64,000 nt of DNA, taken from positions 3,038,001-3,102,000 of the forward strand of contig NZ_CP143889.1 in the NCBI RefSeq assembly GCF_036417355.1. The letters run 5' to 3'. Of the stretch, positions 18,904-28,516 are shown one piece after another (the stretch's first letter is position 1; the number at the start of each line of letters is the position of its first letter). The notes beneath the pieces were generated by a model. The model did no database searches, was not told the origin of the DNA, and was given only the letters and a program-made list of their open reading frames with translations. The position numbers and the translations under genes were made by a program. This stretch comes from Akkermansia sp. RCC_12PD (GTDB taxonomy: Bacteria > Verrucomicrobiota > Verrucomicrobiia > Verrucomicrobiales > Akkermansiaceae).

Positions 18904-19341
18904 ATGCACCTCGACCTCAAATCCACGATCAGGCGTTACTACCAAATCTGGCTTGAAACCAACGAGCTTTATTCCCAATGGGCCGAACAGCACGGAATCA
19001 CGATCAACACGCTTCTGGTGCTGTACATGGTGCGGAATACCGAACGCTGCACCCAGACGGACCTATGCAGGATGCTCATGCTTCCCAAGCAGACGGTGAA
19101 CAGCATCCTCAAAAACCTTGAAAGCCGTGGTTACGTTTCACAGCAGACGGACAGCGCCGACAGGCGCAACAAGATCATCATTTTTTCCCCTGAAGGCAGG
19201 GATTACGCGGAACACGTCCTGACCGAACTTTACGAGGCCGAATCGGAAGCGTTCAATGCCATGAGCCTCGAAGAGGTCAACGGATTGATCAGCCACAGCC
19301 GCACGTACCTCCGCCATTTCCGGAAAGCCGCTCATCCATAG
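18904..19341 (+). CDS. MarR-family transcriptional regulator
   Basis: 145 residues from the ATG at MHLDLKSTIRR; an upstream in-frame ATG at 18850 would lie inside the promoter. The winged-helix core is clear: QTDLCRMLMLPKQTVNSILKNLE is the helix-turn-helix (quoted here as the QTDLCRML ... NSILKNLE region) and the wing reads QQTDSADRRNKIIIFSPEG. It sits 9 bases ahead of an SMR efflux gene and downstream of an inverted-repeat operator, so autoregulation with ligand-triggered release of the pump is likely. Confidence 0.88.
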   Translation: MHLDLKSTIRRYYQIWLETNELYSQWAEQHGITINTLLVLYMVRNTERCTQTDLCRMLMLPKQTVNSILKNLESRGYVSQQTDSADRRNKIIIFSPEGRDYAEHVLTELYEAESEAFNAMSLEEVNGLISHSRTYLRHFRKAAHP

Positions 19342-19350
19342 GAGACTGTC

Positions 19351-19674
19351 ATGCCGTATTTGTATTTGCTGCTGTCCATAGCGGGAGAACTGATAGGAAC
19401 GCTCTGCCTGAAATACGCGGAAGGGTTCACCCGCCCGTGGCCGACGGCAGGGGCCATTGCCGCCTATGTTATCTGCTTCCTTTTCCTGTCCAAATCCCTC
19501 AGGGGTATTGAGCTGAGCATCGCGTACGCTTCCTGGTCCGGCATCGGTATGGTAGCCGCCACCTGCCTGTCCGTCTTCCTGTTCAAGGAGCATCTGAATG
19601 CCGCAGGCGTTTTTGCCATCGTCCTCATTGTAACGGGCACTGTGCTTCTGAATGTCTCCGGCACGACGCATTAG
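19351..19674 (+). CDS. small multidrug resistance (SMR/EmrE-type) transporter
   Basis: 107 residues with four membrane helices. The essential membrane glutamate is in SIAGELIGT (Glu13), and the YASWSGIG motif of helix 3 is present, as in EmrE/QacC. These proteins work as antiparallel dimers exchanging cationic drugs for protons in the inner membrane. It is one of the few genes here with a recognisable ribosome-binding site (AGGAG six bases before the ATG, inside the marR end). That unusual signal together with the MarR partner could mean horizontal acquisition. Confidence 0.9.
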   Translation: MPYLYLLLSIAGELIGTLCLKYAEGFTRPWPTAGAIAAYVICFLFLSKSLRGIELSIAYASWSGIGMVAATCLSVFLFKEHLNAAGVFAIVLIVTGTVLLNVSGTTH

Positions 19675-19792
19675 GGCAGAGATTTTGAGCCGTCAAGGTT
19701 CTGAGGAATTTTCCCCAGCCGGGACGGAGGAAGAGGCGCAGGAAGCTCTCCGGAATGCGTTGAGGGAAATGTGACAGGCGCCGGGAATATCC

Positions 19793-20320
19793 CTATTGGC
19801 CGCCCTGCCGGCGCATTTCCTCCGTCAGGGTTTTATATTTCTTCTTGAGCAGGGCGAACACGTTCGGGGGAACGTAGCGGCTCACCTGGCTTTCCCAGCC
19901 TTCCGGCCCGATCAGGCCCTTGATCATGCTGGAGGACAATTCCGCCGTATCGCGCGGGGGCATCAGGAACACGGTGCAAACCTTGGGAGCCATGTCCGCA
20001 TTGATATGGCGCATCACGCGTTCATATTCATAGTCCTGTGTAGAGCGGATGCCGCGCAGCATGAAGGAGGCCTCATGCTCCTTGGCAAAGTCCACCAGAA
20101 AGCGGTTGTGGAATTCGGCGATGCGCACTTCCGGCATGTCGGAAAGCGCCGTCCGGAGCATGTCCATGCGCTCTTCATGGGAAAACGTGTAGTTCTTTTC
20201 CGGATTGTCGCCAATGGCCACAATCAGCTCATCAAACATCCGCGCCCCCTGCCTGATCATCCACAAGTGGCCATTGGTCAGGGGGTCGAAACTACCGGCG
20301 TACACGGCGATGCGCTTCAT
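19793..20320 (-). CDS. coaD: phosphopantetheine adenylyltransferase
   Basis: 175 residues. The nucleotidyltransferase motif [10 protein letters not shown] is at residues 9-18; FLRG-type element [14 protein letters not shown] and the SSS motif ([11 protein letters not shown]) follow. It transfers AMP to 4'-phosphopantetheine, the penultimate step of coenzyme A synthesis. Transcribed alone on the minus strand, divergent from the DUF4173-like gene. Confidence 0.95.
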   Translation of the reverse strand: MKRIAVYAGSFDPLTNGHLWMIRQGARMFDELIVAIGDNPEKNYTFSHEERMDMLRTALSDMPEVRIAEFHNRFLVDFAKEHEASFMLRGIRSTQDYEYERVMRHINADMAPKVCTVFLMPPRDTAELSSSMIKGLIGPEGWESQVSRYVPPNVFALLKKKYKTLTEEMRRQGGQ

Positions 20321-20430
20321 CCGTGCATGCTATACGCCCTCTTTTGGAAAATACAATCCTTTTTCATCATACCTTGTGACCACCCTTGGAAACGGCATGG
20401 CCGAACCTCCGCCTTTCATCGGAATCCGTC

Positions 20431-20458
20431 TTGACAGTTTCACGGAAATCTTTAAAGA
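20431..20458 (+). promoter_or_regulatory. promoter of the DUF4173-like gene
   Basis: TTGACA at 20431-20436, 16-base spacer, TAAAGA at 20453-20458; the ATG is at 20524. Confidence 0.4.
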
Positions 20459-20523
20459 GGAACCGTTCCCCGTGCCGCTGCGTGCAGGGAAACCTTCCCG
20501 TTCCCCCTCCCCCGGCAACTCCC

Positions 20524-22126
20524 ATGACAGACCAGCCCTCTCCCTTTCCGGAACGCCCGGCGTTTCCGTCAATGCCCGCAGACACATCCGTCCGCCCTCC
20601 AGCCCCGGCACTCCCTCCTTCCTGGTGGAGGCACGGGAACATACCTCTCCTTGCTCTGGTATGCAGCGGTTTTGCCGCGGATTTCATGTTCGGCACCCTG
20701 CAAGGCCTGGGAATCGGTACGGCGCTGGCCATCCTGCTGTACACCGCGGCCTTCCTCATGCTGCGGACGGATATCAGCCGCAAGGAACAGTGGTTCCTGG
20801 GCGTCATGGCCGTGCTGAATGCCACCGCCGCCGGCCTCAACCTTTCCCCGGATTCCCATTACAACCTGCTTGTCGCCATGTTTCTTCCCCTGGCCGTCAT
20901 TTTCCTGCCGCGGAAAGAGGGAAACGGCTATGTTCCCGGAACAAGGTACGTTTCCTGGCTGGAATACAGATTTTTCCGCATGAATCAGGTGCGGAAGGCG
21001 GCACAGGGTCTCAGGGGAAAACTTCCTCTTGCCGCCAGCGTCGCCATCGGTATCTCCCTGTTTCTCTTCTTTCTCTCCATCTTTGCGGACGGGAATCCGG
21101 TCGTCGCTTCCGTCAGGACCGCCATGAACGAGCTGGCCGTCCGCTACCTGTCCTGTCTGCTTCCCAGCAGGGAGATGTTTATTCACTTCCTCCTGTGGGG
21201 ACTGGGTTCCCTGTCCTTCGGCATTCTGACCATGCACCGCAGATGCGCCCCCTTTGGCGAGGACCGGCCCATCCGGCCGGAGAAGCCGTGGCTGCCATCC
21301 CTTCCGGTCATTTCCCTGCTGTTCATCAACCTGGCTTTCCTGGTCAACAACGGAACGGACATCTCCTTCCTGTGGAGCGGGAAGGTGCCGGAAGGTATTT
21401 CCCAGACAGGCTACCTGCATGAAGGGGCGGACTCCCTTACGCTGGCAGCCATTCTTTCCGGCTTGATCCTGTTGGTCATGTTCCGCTCCTCCGGGGCCGT
21501 AAGGGCTTCAAAAACGGGGACCGTCCTCGGCTTTATACTGGCTGTCCAGACAGGGCTGATCGCCGTCAGCGTCGCGGTGAGGCTGTACAACCAGAAGAAG
21601 ACTTCGGCTTTTCCCCCACGCGCGTTACGGCCGGAATTTACCTGCTCCTGGGCGCCTGTTTCCTGGGCCTTCTGTTCGCCTACATGGCCGGCAGCGGCAA
21701 CTGGGAACGCTACGGGGTGCGCTGCGGGGCATTGTCCCTCGTTTTCCTGTGCCTGGGGGGGTCCGCAGTCCTTCCCAGTTGAGCGGGGACCTCAACCTGA
21801 TGACCATGGACAGCCACCCGGAGTGGTATTTCAGCGACGGCGACCTGTCGCGCTTTGAAATCCGGGACAATTTTTCTTTTGCGGCAGCTGTTTACCAAAG
21901 GCTGGGAGCAGACACCGTAGCAGGAGCCAATGTATACCAGATGATTAGAGAGTCCATTTTTTACTATAAGATTTCCAACTGGAGATCCTTCAATTTGCAG
22001 GGATGGCGCCAGAAATACCAGGAGGAGGCATTCAGCCGCCTTCCTGTTCCCATGGCGGAGGCCACTTACGGGACCAAGGCCTGGAAACCCTCCAGCCGCC
22101 CCACGGGAATGAGGCCGGAAGCCTGA
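20524..22126 (+). pseudogene. DUF4173/DUF4153-like polytopic membrane protein, two frameshifts
   Basis: The first frame gives about 360 residues with many membrane helices (FGILTMHRRCAPF..., VAVRLYNQKK). Near 21600 the sense continues in another frame (FGFSPTRVTAGIYLLLGACF, then FLGLLFAYMAGSGNWERYG) and stops at about 21780. The third frame then carries a conserved-looking soluble tail (LSGDLNLMTMDSHPEWYFSD ... NWRSFNLQGWRQ) to 22126. The second break coincides with a run of seven G at 21755-21761; eight G would restore the frame. DUF4173-like proteins have no established function. Either a pseudogene, a phase-variable gene or a sequence error; two breaks favour decay. Confidence 0.75.
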
Positions 22127-22172
22127 CGGAAAACCTCCACACCGCGCTCCGTCAAGATTTTCATCCCCCGGC

Positions 22173-22201
22173 TTGTCAAGAGACCATATTTTTTGCATCA
22201 T
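22173..22201 (+). promoter_or_regulatory. dxr promoter, near-leaderless
   Basis: TTGTCA at 22173-22178, 17-base spacer, CATCAT at 22196-22201; the ATG at 22213 is 11 bases after the -10. Confidence 0.45.
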
Positions 22202-22212
22202 TCTTTTCCGTT

Positions 22213-23379
22213 ATGCAGAAACGACGCGTCGTTATCCTGGGCTCCACCGGTTCCATCGGAACCAGCGCCCTGAAAGTAGCCCGGGACATTCCGGACAGAA
22301 TGGAAGTGGTGGGCCTGGCCGCCGGCAGCAATGCGGAGGCCCTGGCCCTCCAGGCACGGGAATTCGGCGTTCACAACGTCTGCATTTACGATCCGTCCAG
22401 GGAGGAGGAACTCTCCCGCGCCCTTCCCGGCTCGCAGGTTGAGACGGGGGAGGAAGGCCTGTGCCGCCTGGCACAGCTTCCGGAGGCGGACATGGTGCTG
22501 ATTTCCATCGTGGGCACGGCGGGGCTGCGCCCGGCGCTGGCCGCCATTGAGGCGGGGAAGGACCTGGCCATCGCCAGCAAGGAAATTCTGGTCATGGCCG
22601 GACAGATCGTGATGGAAAAAGCGAGGCAGGCCGGAGTACGCGTACTCCCCGTGGACAGCGAACACAACGCCATTTTTCAATGCCTGAACGGCAACCACGG
22701 GGGGCCGGAAGCCGTCTCCCGTCTGATCCTGACAGCCTCTGGAGGCCCCTTCCGCACCTGGAAGAAGGAAGACCTGGAGCACGTCACTCTGGAACAGGCG
22801 CTCAAGCACCCCACATGGACCATGGGCCGGAAGATCACCATTGATTCCGCCACCCTGTTCAACAAGGGGCTGGAAATGATCGAAGCCCGCTGGCTGTTCG
22901 ACGTCCCCATGAACAAGGTGGACGTAATCGTGCACCCGCAGAGCATCGTGCATTCCATGGTGGAATACATGGACGGCACCGTGCTGGCCCAGATGAGCAG
23001 TTCGGACATGTGCTTTCCCATCCAGTACGCCGTCACCTGGCCCGACCGCGTTCCCAATTCCCTGAAACAGCTCAATTTCGCGGAGATCGGTCAACTGGTT
23101 TTCGAGGCCCCGCGGCCGGACGCCTTCCCCGCCCTGGACTTGGCGCGCAGGGCCGGAGAATGCTGCGGCACGATGCCCGCCGTGTACAATGCCGCCAATG
23201 AAGTGGCGGTGGACGCCTTCATCCGCGGCGATCTCCGCTTCACCGGCATCTGGAAGCTGGTGGAAGCCGTCATGAACGACCATGCGAACACGGACGCCCG
23301 CGAAAACCTGGCCCCCATTCTGGAGGCGGACGCCTGGGCCAGGAGCCGCGCCGCCGCGCTAATACCTTCCATCCCCTGA
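22213..23379 (+). CDS. dxr: 1-deoxy-D-xylulose 5-phosphate reductoisomerase
   Basis: 388 residues from the ATG at MQKRRVVILGSTGSIGTSAL; the open frame extends upstream but without conserved sequence. The NADPH-binding GSTGSIG, the metal/substrate motif VDSEHNAIFQCL, ASGGPFR, and the WTMGRKITIDSATLFNKGLE region (motif spans residues near 205-225) are diagnostic. It makes 2-C-methyl-D-erythritol 4-phosphate, the first committed step of the MEP isoprenoid pathway. The DUF418 gene starts 14 bases downstream. Confidence 0.96.
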   Translation: MQKRRVVILGSTGSIGTSALKVARDIPDRMEVVGLAAGSNAEALALQAREFGVHNVCIYDPSREEELSRALPGSQVETGEEGLCRLAQLPEADMVLISIVGTAGLRPALAAIEAGKDLAIASKEILVMAGQIVMEKARQAGVRVLPVDSEHNAIFQCLNGNHGGPEAVSRLILTASGGPFRTWKKEDLEHVTLEQALKHPTWTMGRKITIDSATLFNKGLEMIEARWLFDVPMNKVDVIVHPQSIVHSMVEYMDGTVLAQMSSSDMCFPIQYAVTWPDRVPNSLKQLNFAEIGQLVFEAPRPDAFPALDLARRAGECCGTMPAVYNAANEVAVDAFIRGDLRFTGIWKLVEAVMNDHANTDARENLAPILEADAWARSRAAALIPSIP

Positions 23380-23393
23380 TTTCCCCTCCTCTC

Positions 23394-24611
23394 ATGACAG
23401 CCCGGAGTTCCTCCGGGGCCCCTGCTCCCGCGCCCCGGATCACCATTCTTGACATTCTCAGGGCACTGGCCCTGCTGGGCATTGTCATCGTCCACGCACA
23501 CGACCATTTCAACCTGTACCTTCCCGTTCTCCCCGCTACGGGATGGCAGGCGGCGGCCAACGGTGCCGCGGACTGGCTCTACGAACACCTTTTCGTCAGC
23601 AAGTCGTTCCTTCTCTTTTCCTTTCTGTTCGGCCTCAGCTTCTTCATCCAGCTGGACAGACAGGAGCAAAGAGGCGTGGATTTCCGGAAAAGATTCATGT
23701 GGAGGCTCGTTCTGCTATTCCTGCTGGGCCTGGTCCACACCCTGTTTTACGACGGGGACATTCTCACCATTTTCGGAGTCCTTGGATTCGCGCTGGTTCT
23801 ACTGTACAGGCGCCGCACTCCCTTTCTGGTCATTCTGTGCCTGCTGTGCCTGATGCAGCCCGTCAACGTCATGGACGCCCTGGCCCGCGCCGGAATGGCG
23901 GAGGGCTGGCCCCATTCCTCCGGCTGGTTCCTCCCGGATTCCCCGGCGGCGGGGCCTTCCCGGGAATTCCTGTACGCCGGCGGCTCCTGGGGGGAGGCGG
24001 CCTGGTGGAACCTCACCCGGGGACAGGTCGGGAAATGGCAGTTTTTCCTGCTCAGCGGCCGCATCTGGCAAACGCTGGGACTGTTCATCCTAGGCATGCT
24101 GGCAGGCAGATGGCGGCTCTTTGCGGACGCTCCCGGCAAGCGTGTTCTGTTCCTCCGGCTGCTGGCAGTTTCCCTCTTGCTATTCCTGTCCCTGCTGGCC
24201 GTGCGAACGCTCCTTGTTCCGCTGACGTCCTCCCCCGCGGGTTCCGACCTCCGGCACCTTGTCCTTCAGTGGGAAAACCTTTCCTATGTAGCGGCTTTCG
24301 TTTCCGGAGCCGTCCTGCTGTTTTCCCGCCCCGGCCTTCACCTGCCCTCCGACCTGCTCAGCAACACCGGAAAATGCACGCTGACCTGCTACGTGACGCA
24401 AACGCTGATATTCACGTTCCTGTTTTTCGGCTGGGGACTGGGGCTGGCACGGAGCATGGGACCGTGGATATGCCTGTGTTCCGCCGTAGCGGTCTTCTGC
24501 CTTCAGGCATGGGTATGCCGCCAGTGGCTGAAGCACTTCCTGTACGGCCCGCTGGAATGGCTGTGGCGCACGGCCACCATGTGCCGGATGCAGCCGTTCA
24601 TCAGGAAATAA
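23394..24611 (+). CDS. DUF418-family membrane protein (YeiB-like)
   Basis: 405 residues with about nine to ten membrane helices. The opening ITILDILRALALLGIVIVHA and the region FSFLFGLSFFIQL are typical of DUF418 proteins, as is the C-terminal LSNTGKCTLTCYVTQTL motif. Function of the family is not established; some members are thought to transport or modify envelope components. It follows dxr closely on the same strand and may share its transcript. Confidence 0.8.
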   Translation: MTARSSSGAPAPAPRITILDILRALALLGIVIVHAHDHFNLYLPVLPATGWQAAANGAADWLYEHLFVSKSFLLFSFLFGLSFFIQLDRQEQRGVDFRKRFMWRLVLLFLLGLVHTLFYDGDILTIFGVLGFALVLLYRRRTPFLVILCLLCLMQPVNVMDALARAGMAEGWPHSSGWFLPDSPAAGPSREFLYAGGSWGEAAWWNLTRGQVGKWQFFLLSGRIWQTLGLFILGMLAGRWRLFADAPGKRVLFLRLLAVSLLLFLSLLAVRTLLVPLTSSPAGSDLRHLVLQWENLSYVAAFVSGAVLLFSRPGLHLPSDLLSNTGKCTLTCYVTQTLIFTFLFFGWGLGLARSMGPWICLCSAVAVFCLQAWVCRQWLKHFLYGPLEWLWRTATMCRMQPFIRK

Positions 24612-24690
24612 GGCCTGTACCTCGCACAGGACTCCCTTCCTCAAGCCAGGGAAGCGCGGAAAGCGGTTTTCCCGTGGAACGGCGGCGGAT

Positions 24691-25230
24691 TCACAGCCCC
24701 CACACGGAATAGCACAGGACAAGCACAATATTGGCTGCGGCGGCGAGAAAAAAACGGCCGATTTTCAAATAGCCGATTTTTCCCAGCACGAGCGACAACA
24801 GCAGAAAGGAGGAATACAGGGCAATCCAGATTAGGGCGAACGCCGCCAGGGCGCTGCCATTGCCTCCTCTGTCAAGGGTCATGTGCCAGCCGGACAGAAT
24901 CAGCGGGAGTGCGGGCATGACCGCATAAACGGCATACACCCAGTTCCGGACTACCGGTCTGGAAGTGACGACCAGCGGGTCCTTGTCAAAAAGAACGTTT
25001 CCGGACTTGATCGCGCTCCCGGTCTCCCTGCGCAACGCAAAGGGCAAATAGAACGGTACCAGCATCGGCAGAAGGGCGGGCCATCCGTACACAATCGCCC
25101 CCAGGCCGATGATGAAGGCTAAAACTGAAACAAGAATGACCGGCGCCAGTGCGATCAACAGGAAAACTAGGCCCGTTTTGCGATCGGCCCTGTCACCCAT
25201 TTTCAGGAATGTCCATGAAACATAAGCCAT
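24691..25230 (-). CDS. polytopic membrane protein of unknown function
   Basis: About 179 residues from the ATG at MAYVSWTFLK; the open frame reaches 25332 but the added residues are not membrane-like, and MGDRADRKTG at 25197 is another possible start. Four to five hydrophobic segments are visible (LVFLLIALAPVILVSVLAF, WPALLPMLVPFYLPFAL, WVYAVYAVMPALPLILSGW, FALIWIALYSSFLLLSLV). No family recognised. Confidence 0.5.
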   Translation of the reverse strand: MAYVSWTFLKMGDRADRKTGLVFLLIALAPVILVSVLAFIIGLGAIVYGWPALLPMLVPFYLPFALRRETGSAIKSGNVLFDKDPLVVTSRPVVRNWVYAVYAVMPALPLILSGWHMTLDRGGNGSALAAFALIWIALYSSFLLLSLVLGKIGYLKIGRFFLAAAANIVLVLCYSVWGL

Positions 25231-25340
25231 AAGATGATACCGGGATTTTCTCTTTCCCGTTTCCTCCTGATACAGGATCAACGCACGGATGGCAAGACAT
25301 TTGCAGGCTTCACGGTTTTGCAGCCTGTACACTCATTTGC

Positions 25341-25793
25341 GTGGGCGTCCGCTACAATGAGCTTGTTTTCAAGACATCAGGGGTTTTCTATTTCTTTCTC
25401 GCCATTCTGTGTACCCAGGCTTTTCCCATGTTGGGGAGAAATCGTAAATTCCTCCTTGTTGCCTATATTGCCCTCTGCAGCATTTTTCCGTTCAAGATTT
25501 TCATGCATCATGCCAGGACATTTGCAGTCACCCCGGAAGCCATTCAGAAGAATATCCGCAATGAATGGAACGGCTCCCTTTACCATCCTGAAGACATTTC
25601 CTACTGGCAGATTGTGAAAAAGCTGACTCCGTTTGAACAGCTGCTGTTTTATTCCCGGAAAGGGGAAAACGGCGAAAGAGTCATGGCATGGTGCCGCACA
25701 GGACGGGATATGAATAGTCCGTCCAGCCGACCGCAGAAGGGGGAAGCCATATGGAAACGCCCCTCCCGCAAGACAGATAACGCCCCTCTTTGA
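25341..25793 (+). CDS. short protein with one or two hydrophobic segments, possibly a C-terminal remnant
   Basis: 150 residues if it starts at the GTG at 25341; the frame is open further upstream. Two hydrophobic stretches (GVFYFFLAILCTQAFPM, FLLVAYIALCSIFPFKI) are followed by a soluble tail. The layout resembles the end of a larger polytopic membrane protein that has lost its front, but I cannot identify a family. Low confidence that it is expressed. Confidence 0.35.
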   Translation: MGVRYNELVFKTSGVFYFFLAILCTQAFPMLGRNRKFLLVAYIALCSIFPFKIFMHHARTFAVTPEAIQKNIRNEWNGSLYHPEDISYWQIVKKLTPFEQLLFYSRKGENGERVMAWCRTGRDMNSPSSRPQKGEAIWKRPSRKTDNAPL

Positions 25794-25830
25794 TATTGCC
25801 CCCCATGGCCGGGCACGTTATCCTTCTTGC

Positions 25831-26283
25831 ATGGCATACCGAATTTGCAAATCAATCGAGCTGGAAAGCGGACACCTTTTATCCAAGCATCCGGGCAACT
25901 GCAAATTCCCCCACGGCCATACACGCTCCGTGGAGATGGTATTCCGCGCGGATTCCCTGGACGCCAGCGATATGGTGCTGGATTTCAAGGCTGTCAAGCA
26001 GATGATGGGCGAGTTTCTCCAGCAGTTTGACCATTCCCTGTGCATGAATACGGAAGATCCGAATTACAGGACCTTCCTCGCCGCGTACGGCGACCGCATC
26101 ATTCCATTTGACCGGGAGGACCCCACCAGCGAAGTGATGGCCCGCACTATTTTCACCTACGCCCGGAAAGCGTTGGAAAAGGCCAAGAAAACTTTTACGG
26201 AATACCCAGTCAGGGATTGTGTTACGCTGGAACGCGTACGCGTCTGGGAAACCAGCAGTTCCTGGGCAGAATATGGGGAATGA
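25831..26283 (+). CDS. queD: 6-carboxytetrahydropterin synthase / 6-pyruvoyl-tetrahydropterin synthase family
   Basis: 150 residues. Zinc-ligand histidines are seen in ELESGHLL and FPHGHTRSVEM, and the C-terminal part contains WETSSSWAEY, a variant of the family's W-E-T-x-x-x-x-A-x-Y segment. QueD-type enzymes act early in queuosine and deazapurine synthesis; animal-type PTPS activity is a less likely alternative. The usual catalytic Cys of the CxxxH motif seems to be at CKFPHGH (Cys-x3-His). No other que gene is adjacent. Confidence 0.85.
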   Translation: MAYRICKSIELESGHLLSKHPGNCKFPHGHTRSVEMVFRADSLDASDMVLDFKAVKQMMGEFLQQFDHSLCMNTEDPNYRTFLAAYGDRIIPFDREDPTSEVMARTIFTYARKALEKAKKTFTEYPVRDCVTLERVRVWETSSSWAEYGE

Positions 26284-26330
26284 GGGAAAAACCGGGCATT
26301 CCGGCCCCCGTCATAATGCCTGATCCACTG

Positions 26331-27089
26331 TTAAAACGGGTTTAGCGTCATCATGTGCTTATTCGTCCTGTGCCCATAGGTGGAGGAATACACATCCGTA
26401 ATTTCCCGAGCCCATTCGTCAATAGTGTGCTGATGGTGGGCGTATTTTTTAAAGTCCTTGGTATCCACGCCCAGCAGGGAGCTGTGGTCTTCCTCATAAT
26501 CCGCAAATTCGGAAACGATGCGGCCGTTCTCATCACGCAGGCGGCCCGCCATGGCGATGTGACCCTTCTTGATGAACCTCTTGACCAGGCCGCCGCCCTT
26601 GATACCACTCAACGCCGTGACAAAGATGCCGGCCTTGGCGTTCGTGGGTGTGATGGAGATGATGGCGAGTTCCAGCGTATAAGCACCCTTGGTTCCGACG
26701 GGAACCATGTCAAAATTCGGGTTTTTGGCAACCTCCTTCTCCATACTGGCCGTCACGCTCCTCTGGAAGTACGCCGCCAAATTGTGCAGGGCGTCAACCC
26801 CTTCCTTGCTTTCCGGCCTCACATCCATGTGAACCGTATCCACCGGAAGAACAGCCATCATCACCTTTTCGCCATTGACGCCGTTTACCCTGTCATTCCA
26901 TATTTTGTCATCCGGGGCGTTCCAGTACGCATCAAAGGGAATGTGGGAGTCCTCATTCTTCACATGATGCTCCACAAACCCCGTCTGGGGCACATGCTTG
27001 AAGTTATTGGAACAGGCCACTACCGCCATGCCGCCAAGCAGAACGAGCACCATCAGGGAAGCCAGAAACAGAAACCGATATTTTTTCAT
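26331..27089 (-). CDS. DUF3313-like lipoprotein
   Basis: 252 residues from the ATG at MKKYRFLFL; an upstream in-frame extension is rejected because the promoter lies inside it. A lipoprotein-type signal ends at VVACSN. The body has DUF3313-like features (TLELAIISITPTN, and GRLRDENGRIVSEFADYEED near the C terminus). Function is unknown; the protein should be anchored to a membrane on the periplasmic side. It is downstream of the radical SAM gene on the same strand but has its own promoter. Confidence 0.65.
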   Translation of the reverse strand: MKKYRFLFLASLMVLVLLGGMAVVACSNNFKHVPQTGFVEHHVKNEDSHIPFDAYWNAPDDKIWNDRVNGVNGEKVMMAVLPVDTVHMDVRPESKEGVDALHNLAAYFQRSVTASMEKEVAKNPNFDMVPVGTKGAYTLELAIISITPTNAKAGIFVTALSGIKGGGLVKRFIKKGHIAMAGRLRDENGRIVSEFADYEEDHSSLLGVDTKDFKKYAHHQHTIDEWAREITDVYSSTYGHRTNKHMMTLNPF

Positions 27090-27113
27090 AAACAGGCAAT
27101 CAGCTAGAATCAT

Positions 27114-27142
27114 TTCATACATGAGCCCGTTCTCCGTGTCAA
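27114..27142 (-). promoter_or_regulatory. sigma-70-like promoter of the DUF3313-like lipoprotein gene
   Basis: On the minus strand TTGACA (27142-27137), exactly 17 bases, then TATGAA (27119-27114). The ATG is 24 bases further at 27089. Confidence 0.65.
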
Positions 27143-27216
27143 TCAAACCGCCGGAAATGAAAACATTAAATAATACATTCCTCCATGTGCAGTCTTCCGC
27201 CTTTCCGGAACGCCGC

Positions 27217-28377
27217 TCAGTCCTGACATTCTGCAGCCGTATTTCCGTCTCCTGAGGAAACGCCGGAATAAAATTCCCGGATGAACCAGGGGTTGCGTTC
27301 CTCCCACAAGGTTTCCGCCACCCTGTCCGCCACCCGGATGGAGAGTTTTTCATGGAAACAGGTGAATTCCCCCACCCAGTCCGTCCTGCCGGAGGTTACG
27401 TAGTTGACGCAGCCGCACCATTGGAGACACCGCGCACGCAGGGAACAGTCCAGGCATTTGGGGTTCCTGTTGCCGCGGGCAGCCGCCAGCTTCAGCTTTT
27501 TCTCCCGGTCCACTCCGGTAAGGACATTGCCCATGCACAAGTTTTCAAGGTCATCATTCCCTACCAGGCGGGCGCAGGGGTAGATGTTTCCGGAGACAGC
27601 TACGGCGATTTCCCGTTCCCCCAGGGAACACATGTCACAGGTCTGATACCCGCCCTTCACATAGGCGCCAATCTTGCTCTGAATGACGTTCAGCGTCAGC
27701 GGATTTCCTGCCCGGTAACGCCGCACGACTTCTTCCCCTACCTTTTCATAGGCAGCGGAAAGGGCTGCCAGTGCCTCCGGCGTCCATTTAGCGCCAAAGT
27801 CCGGGTTCAGCATGATGTCCAGCCCGCAGGCCCCCCCCATCCACCGCACGGATTCCTCCAAATGCTTCACATTGGCCGGATTTACCACGCAAATCAGCTC
27901 CGCCCGGTGTTCCCTTCCCTTAAACCATTCCAGCGCGGCCACGCACTCTGCATGAGAGCTGCGGCCATCCGGATAATTGCGCCATACTCCGTGCATAGCT
28001 GCGTTTCCGTCCATGGAAAGCCCCAGATGAAATCCTTTTTCCATCAGCCATACCACACGCTCTTCCGTCAGCAGGGTCATGTTGGTGGTGAGCGTCCATT
28101 TCAGGTTGATTCCGGCGCGGGAGGACTCTGCTTCCGCATATTCCCGGCATTCCTGAAGAAGAGTCCATTCCAGCAGGGGTTCCCCGCCAAAAAAGCCTAT
28201 CTGGATTTCAGTCATTTTCCCCAGCGCCTTCCCTTCCCGGCATGCCTGTTGCAGCCCGAAGTCAATGGAGCGGAAAGCGGTTTTGCGGCTCATGGAAACC
28301 GCCCTTTTACGGCCTGCATAGCAGTAGCCGCAACGCAGGTTGCAGTCATGAGTCAGGCACAGGGTCAGATAAATCAT
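27217..28377 (-). CDS. radical SAM/SPASM peptide- or protein-modifying enzyme
   Basis: 386 residues. The [4Fe-4S]/SAM motif CNLRCGYC (Cys12, 16, 19) and GGEP (in FFGGEPLLEW) define the radical SAM core. The C-terminal third holds a cysteine-rich SPASM-like region (CDMCSLGE, IYPCARL, CLDCSLRARCLQWCGC, FTCFHE) that would bind auxiliary Fe-S clusters. SPASM enzymes usually modify peptides or proteins (sactipeptides, PQQ, anaerobic sulfatase maturation). The sulfatase-maturase signature SWQGGEPT is absent, so an anSME role is less likely. Four small leader-sharing peptides lie directly upstream on the same strand and are its probable substrates. The gap to the last peptide gene is 139 bases. Confidence 0.9.
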   Translation of the reverse strand: MIYLTLCLTHDCNLRCGYCYAGRKRAVSMSRKTAFRSIDFGLQQACREGKALGKMTEIQIGFFGGEPLLEWTLLQECREYAEAESSRAGINLKWTLTTNMTLLTEERVVWLMEKGFHLGLSMDGNAAMHGVWRNYPDGRSSHAECVAALEWFKGREHRAELICVVNPANVKHLEESVRWMGGACGLDIMLNPDFGAKWTPEALAALSAAYEKVGEEVVRRYRAGNPLTLNVIQSKIGAYVKGGYQTCDMCSLGEREIAVAVSGNIYPCARLVGNDDLENLCMGNVLTGVDREKKLKLAAARGNRNPKCLDCSLRARCLQWCGCVNYVTSGRTDWVGEFTCFHEKLSIRVADRVAETLWEERNPWFIREFYSGVSSGDGNTAAECQD

Positions 28378-28516
28378 GGTTTTTAGGGAATATCAGCCTG
28401 TCAGGACAACGAAACAGAAGATGATTTATCCGTTCACCTTCCACGTAGTTTCTCCGGGCAGCCGCTTCCTCCATTCCTTGGAACGGGAATCCGCACGTTT
28501 TTCAGGAGATAGAATT

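Noticed and set aside
27217-28377. Anaerobic sulfatase maturase (anSME) as identity of the radical SAM protein
   Set aside because: The SWQGGEPT signature is missing and the peptide genes, not sulfatases, are adjacent; kept only as a remote alternative.
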